Of a stretch of 33,758 bases of DNA, positions 33,105 through 33,758 are shown in pieces. This stretch comes from CAZODA01 sp964578485 (GTDB lineage Bacteria; Bacteroidota; Bacteroidia; Bacteroidales; Marinilabiliaceae). Location: positions 1 through 33,758 of the forward strand of contig CAZODA010000033.1 of the NCBI GenBank assembly GCA_964578485.1, read 5' to 3'. Both the position numbers and the translations under genes were made by a program. How positions within the stretch are numbered: position 1 is the stretch's first letter; every line of letters begins with the position of its first letter. The notes beneath the pieces were generated by a model that did no database searches, was not told where the DNA came from, and worked only from the letters and a program-made list of their open reading frames with translations.

Positions 33105-33758
33105 ACAATATAAAACAGAATAAAAAGAAAAGTTTATCCTATTTGTTTCAAGTTTGCGTTTTAAATGTAAAATCGGATGTCCCTTTGAAACCCGGAGGTA
33201 AGAACATATTTTTTTATCATTGGCTTCAATAGCTTTAATATATTGCTCACCTCCCTTAACTTCCAACTTATAGTTTTGTCGTAAAATATCAAATAATGAT
33301 TTATTTTCAAGATTTCGCGAGGTGAATCTTGGAAGATTAATATTAGGTAAGTAAGTGTATTCAAATAATAAAGGTTTGTTATTTAGTAAGCGTAAACGCT
33401 CAATCCTTATACAGCCAACTTCTTTCTCATTTTCACTTAAAGAAAATATAAAATTTTCGGGCCACTGAGAAACTACAGGTTTGAGAATAACCCGTGTGTA
33501 TAATTCACGACCTTCAGTAGCGATAGTGGTACCTGCCAACGACAAAATACCAATGCCCTTTGGTAATTTATGAACAATACTTCCTAAACCCTGCTGCTTC
33601 TTGATAAAACCCTCATTTAAAAGTAAATCAAGCGACTTTCTAACTGTTGGCCGAGTGAGACCGTGTATGGCACATAACTCATTCTCAGAAGGCAAAAGAT
33701 CCCCTTCACGATAGACACCATCAACAATTTGTTTCCTTAAACTTTCGTATAATCTTCG
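33069..33758 (-). CDS. GntR-family regulator with UTRA domain (5' end cut by window)
   Basis: The reading frame runs unbroken to the window edge, so the N-terminus is missing; at least 229 residues are visible. The N-terminal winged helix is clear: LYESLRKQIVDGVYREGDLL, PSENELCAIHGLTRPTVRKS, EGFIKKQQGLGSIV. The C-terminal part is a UTRA effector-binding domain (ESVGCIRIERLRLLNNKPLLFEY-like, HLKRKLETNRINF), placing it in the HutC subfamily, which responds to small sugars or metabolites. The target is unknown. A TTG at 33693-33695 could be mistaken for the start, but the helix-turn-helix begins before it. Confidence 0.9.
   Translation of the reverse strand, partial: RRLYESLRKQIVDGVYREGDLLPSENELCAIHGLTRPTVRKSLDLLLNEGFIKKQQGLGSIVHKLPKGIGILSLAGTTIATEGRELYTRVILKPVVSQWPENFIFSLSENEKEVGCIRIERLRLLNNKPLLFEYTYLPNINLPRFTSRNLENKSLFDILRQNYKLEVKGGEQYIKAIEANDKKICSYLRVSKGHPILHLKRKLETNRINFSFYSVLYCNTDEHSIYGVF

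Overview
The window looks like chromosomal core and near-core DNA from an AT-rich Bacteroidota, most likely a marine or anaerobic Bacteroidales/Marinilabiliales relative. The evidence is an RseC-headed rnfBCDGEA cluster, an OstA-like/SurA group behind guaB, a PorP/SprF protein beside a giant protein with a type B (gliding-type) C-terminal domain, DUF3127 and DUF2795 proteins, and several matches to the Bacteroidota promoter (TTTG, 19-21 bases, TAnnTTTG). No tRNA, rRNA, CRISPR array, insertion sequence or phage gene was recognised.

Layout. (1) 73-5778, minus strand: rseC-rnfB-rnfC-rnfD-rnfG-rnfE-rnfA, a complete Rnf ferredoxin:NAD+ oxidoreductase. (2) 5989-8088, minus: recG, divergent from a methyltransferase (8224-9012, plus). 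(3) 9102-10647, plus: an ABC ATPase without a visible permease, a PduO-type cobalamin adenosyltransferase overlapping it by 41 bases, and a DUF2795 protein. (4) 10756-18334, minus: guaB, then a two-PPIase-domain chaperone, a SurA-N-like lipoprotein, a SurA-like isomerase and an OstA/LptA-like protein. This reads as an outer-membrane biogenesis set. (5) 18484-30221, minus: a giant cell-surface protein of about 3,090 residues, a PorP/SprF membrane protein and a TPR-PD40 protein, separated by only 1-4 bases, so clearly one operon. (6) 30373-32173, minus: cyclophilin, a DUF3127 protein with an SSB-like acidic tip, and an unknown lipoprotein. (7) 32495-33758: an unknown membrane protein (plus) converging on a GntR/UTRA regulator cut by the window edge (minus).

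The most interesting region is the giant-protein operon. The protein is a signal peptide, about 17 DUF11 modules, nine tandem-95/cadherin-like modules and a type B T9SS sorting domain. The DUF11 part is not a simple array: a set of eight distinct modules occurs twice in tandem (about 934 and 939 residues), with traces of later out-of-register gene conversion. The PD40 partner lacks the C-terminal OmpA peptidoglycan-binding domain expected of PorE-like proteins. The likely product is a long, calcium-loaded surface fibre exported by the type IX system, with its own PorP/SprF partner.

Limits: all functional calls come from reading motifs and gene order by eye. No database search, structure prediction or alignment was run.
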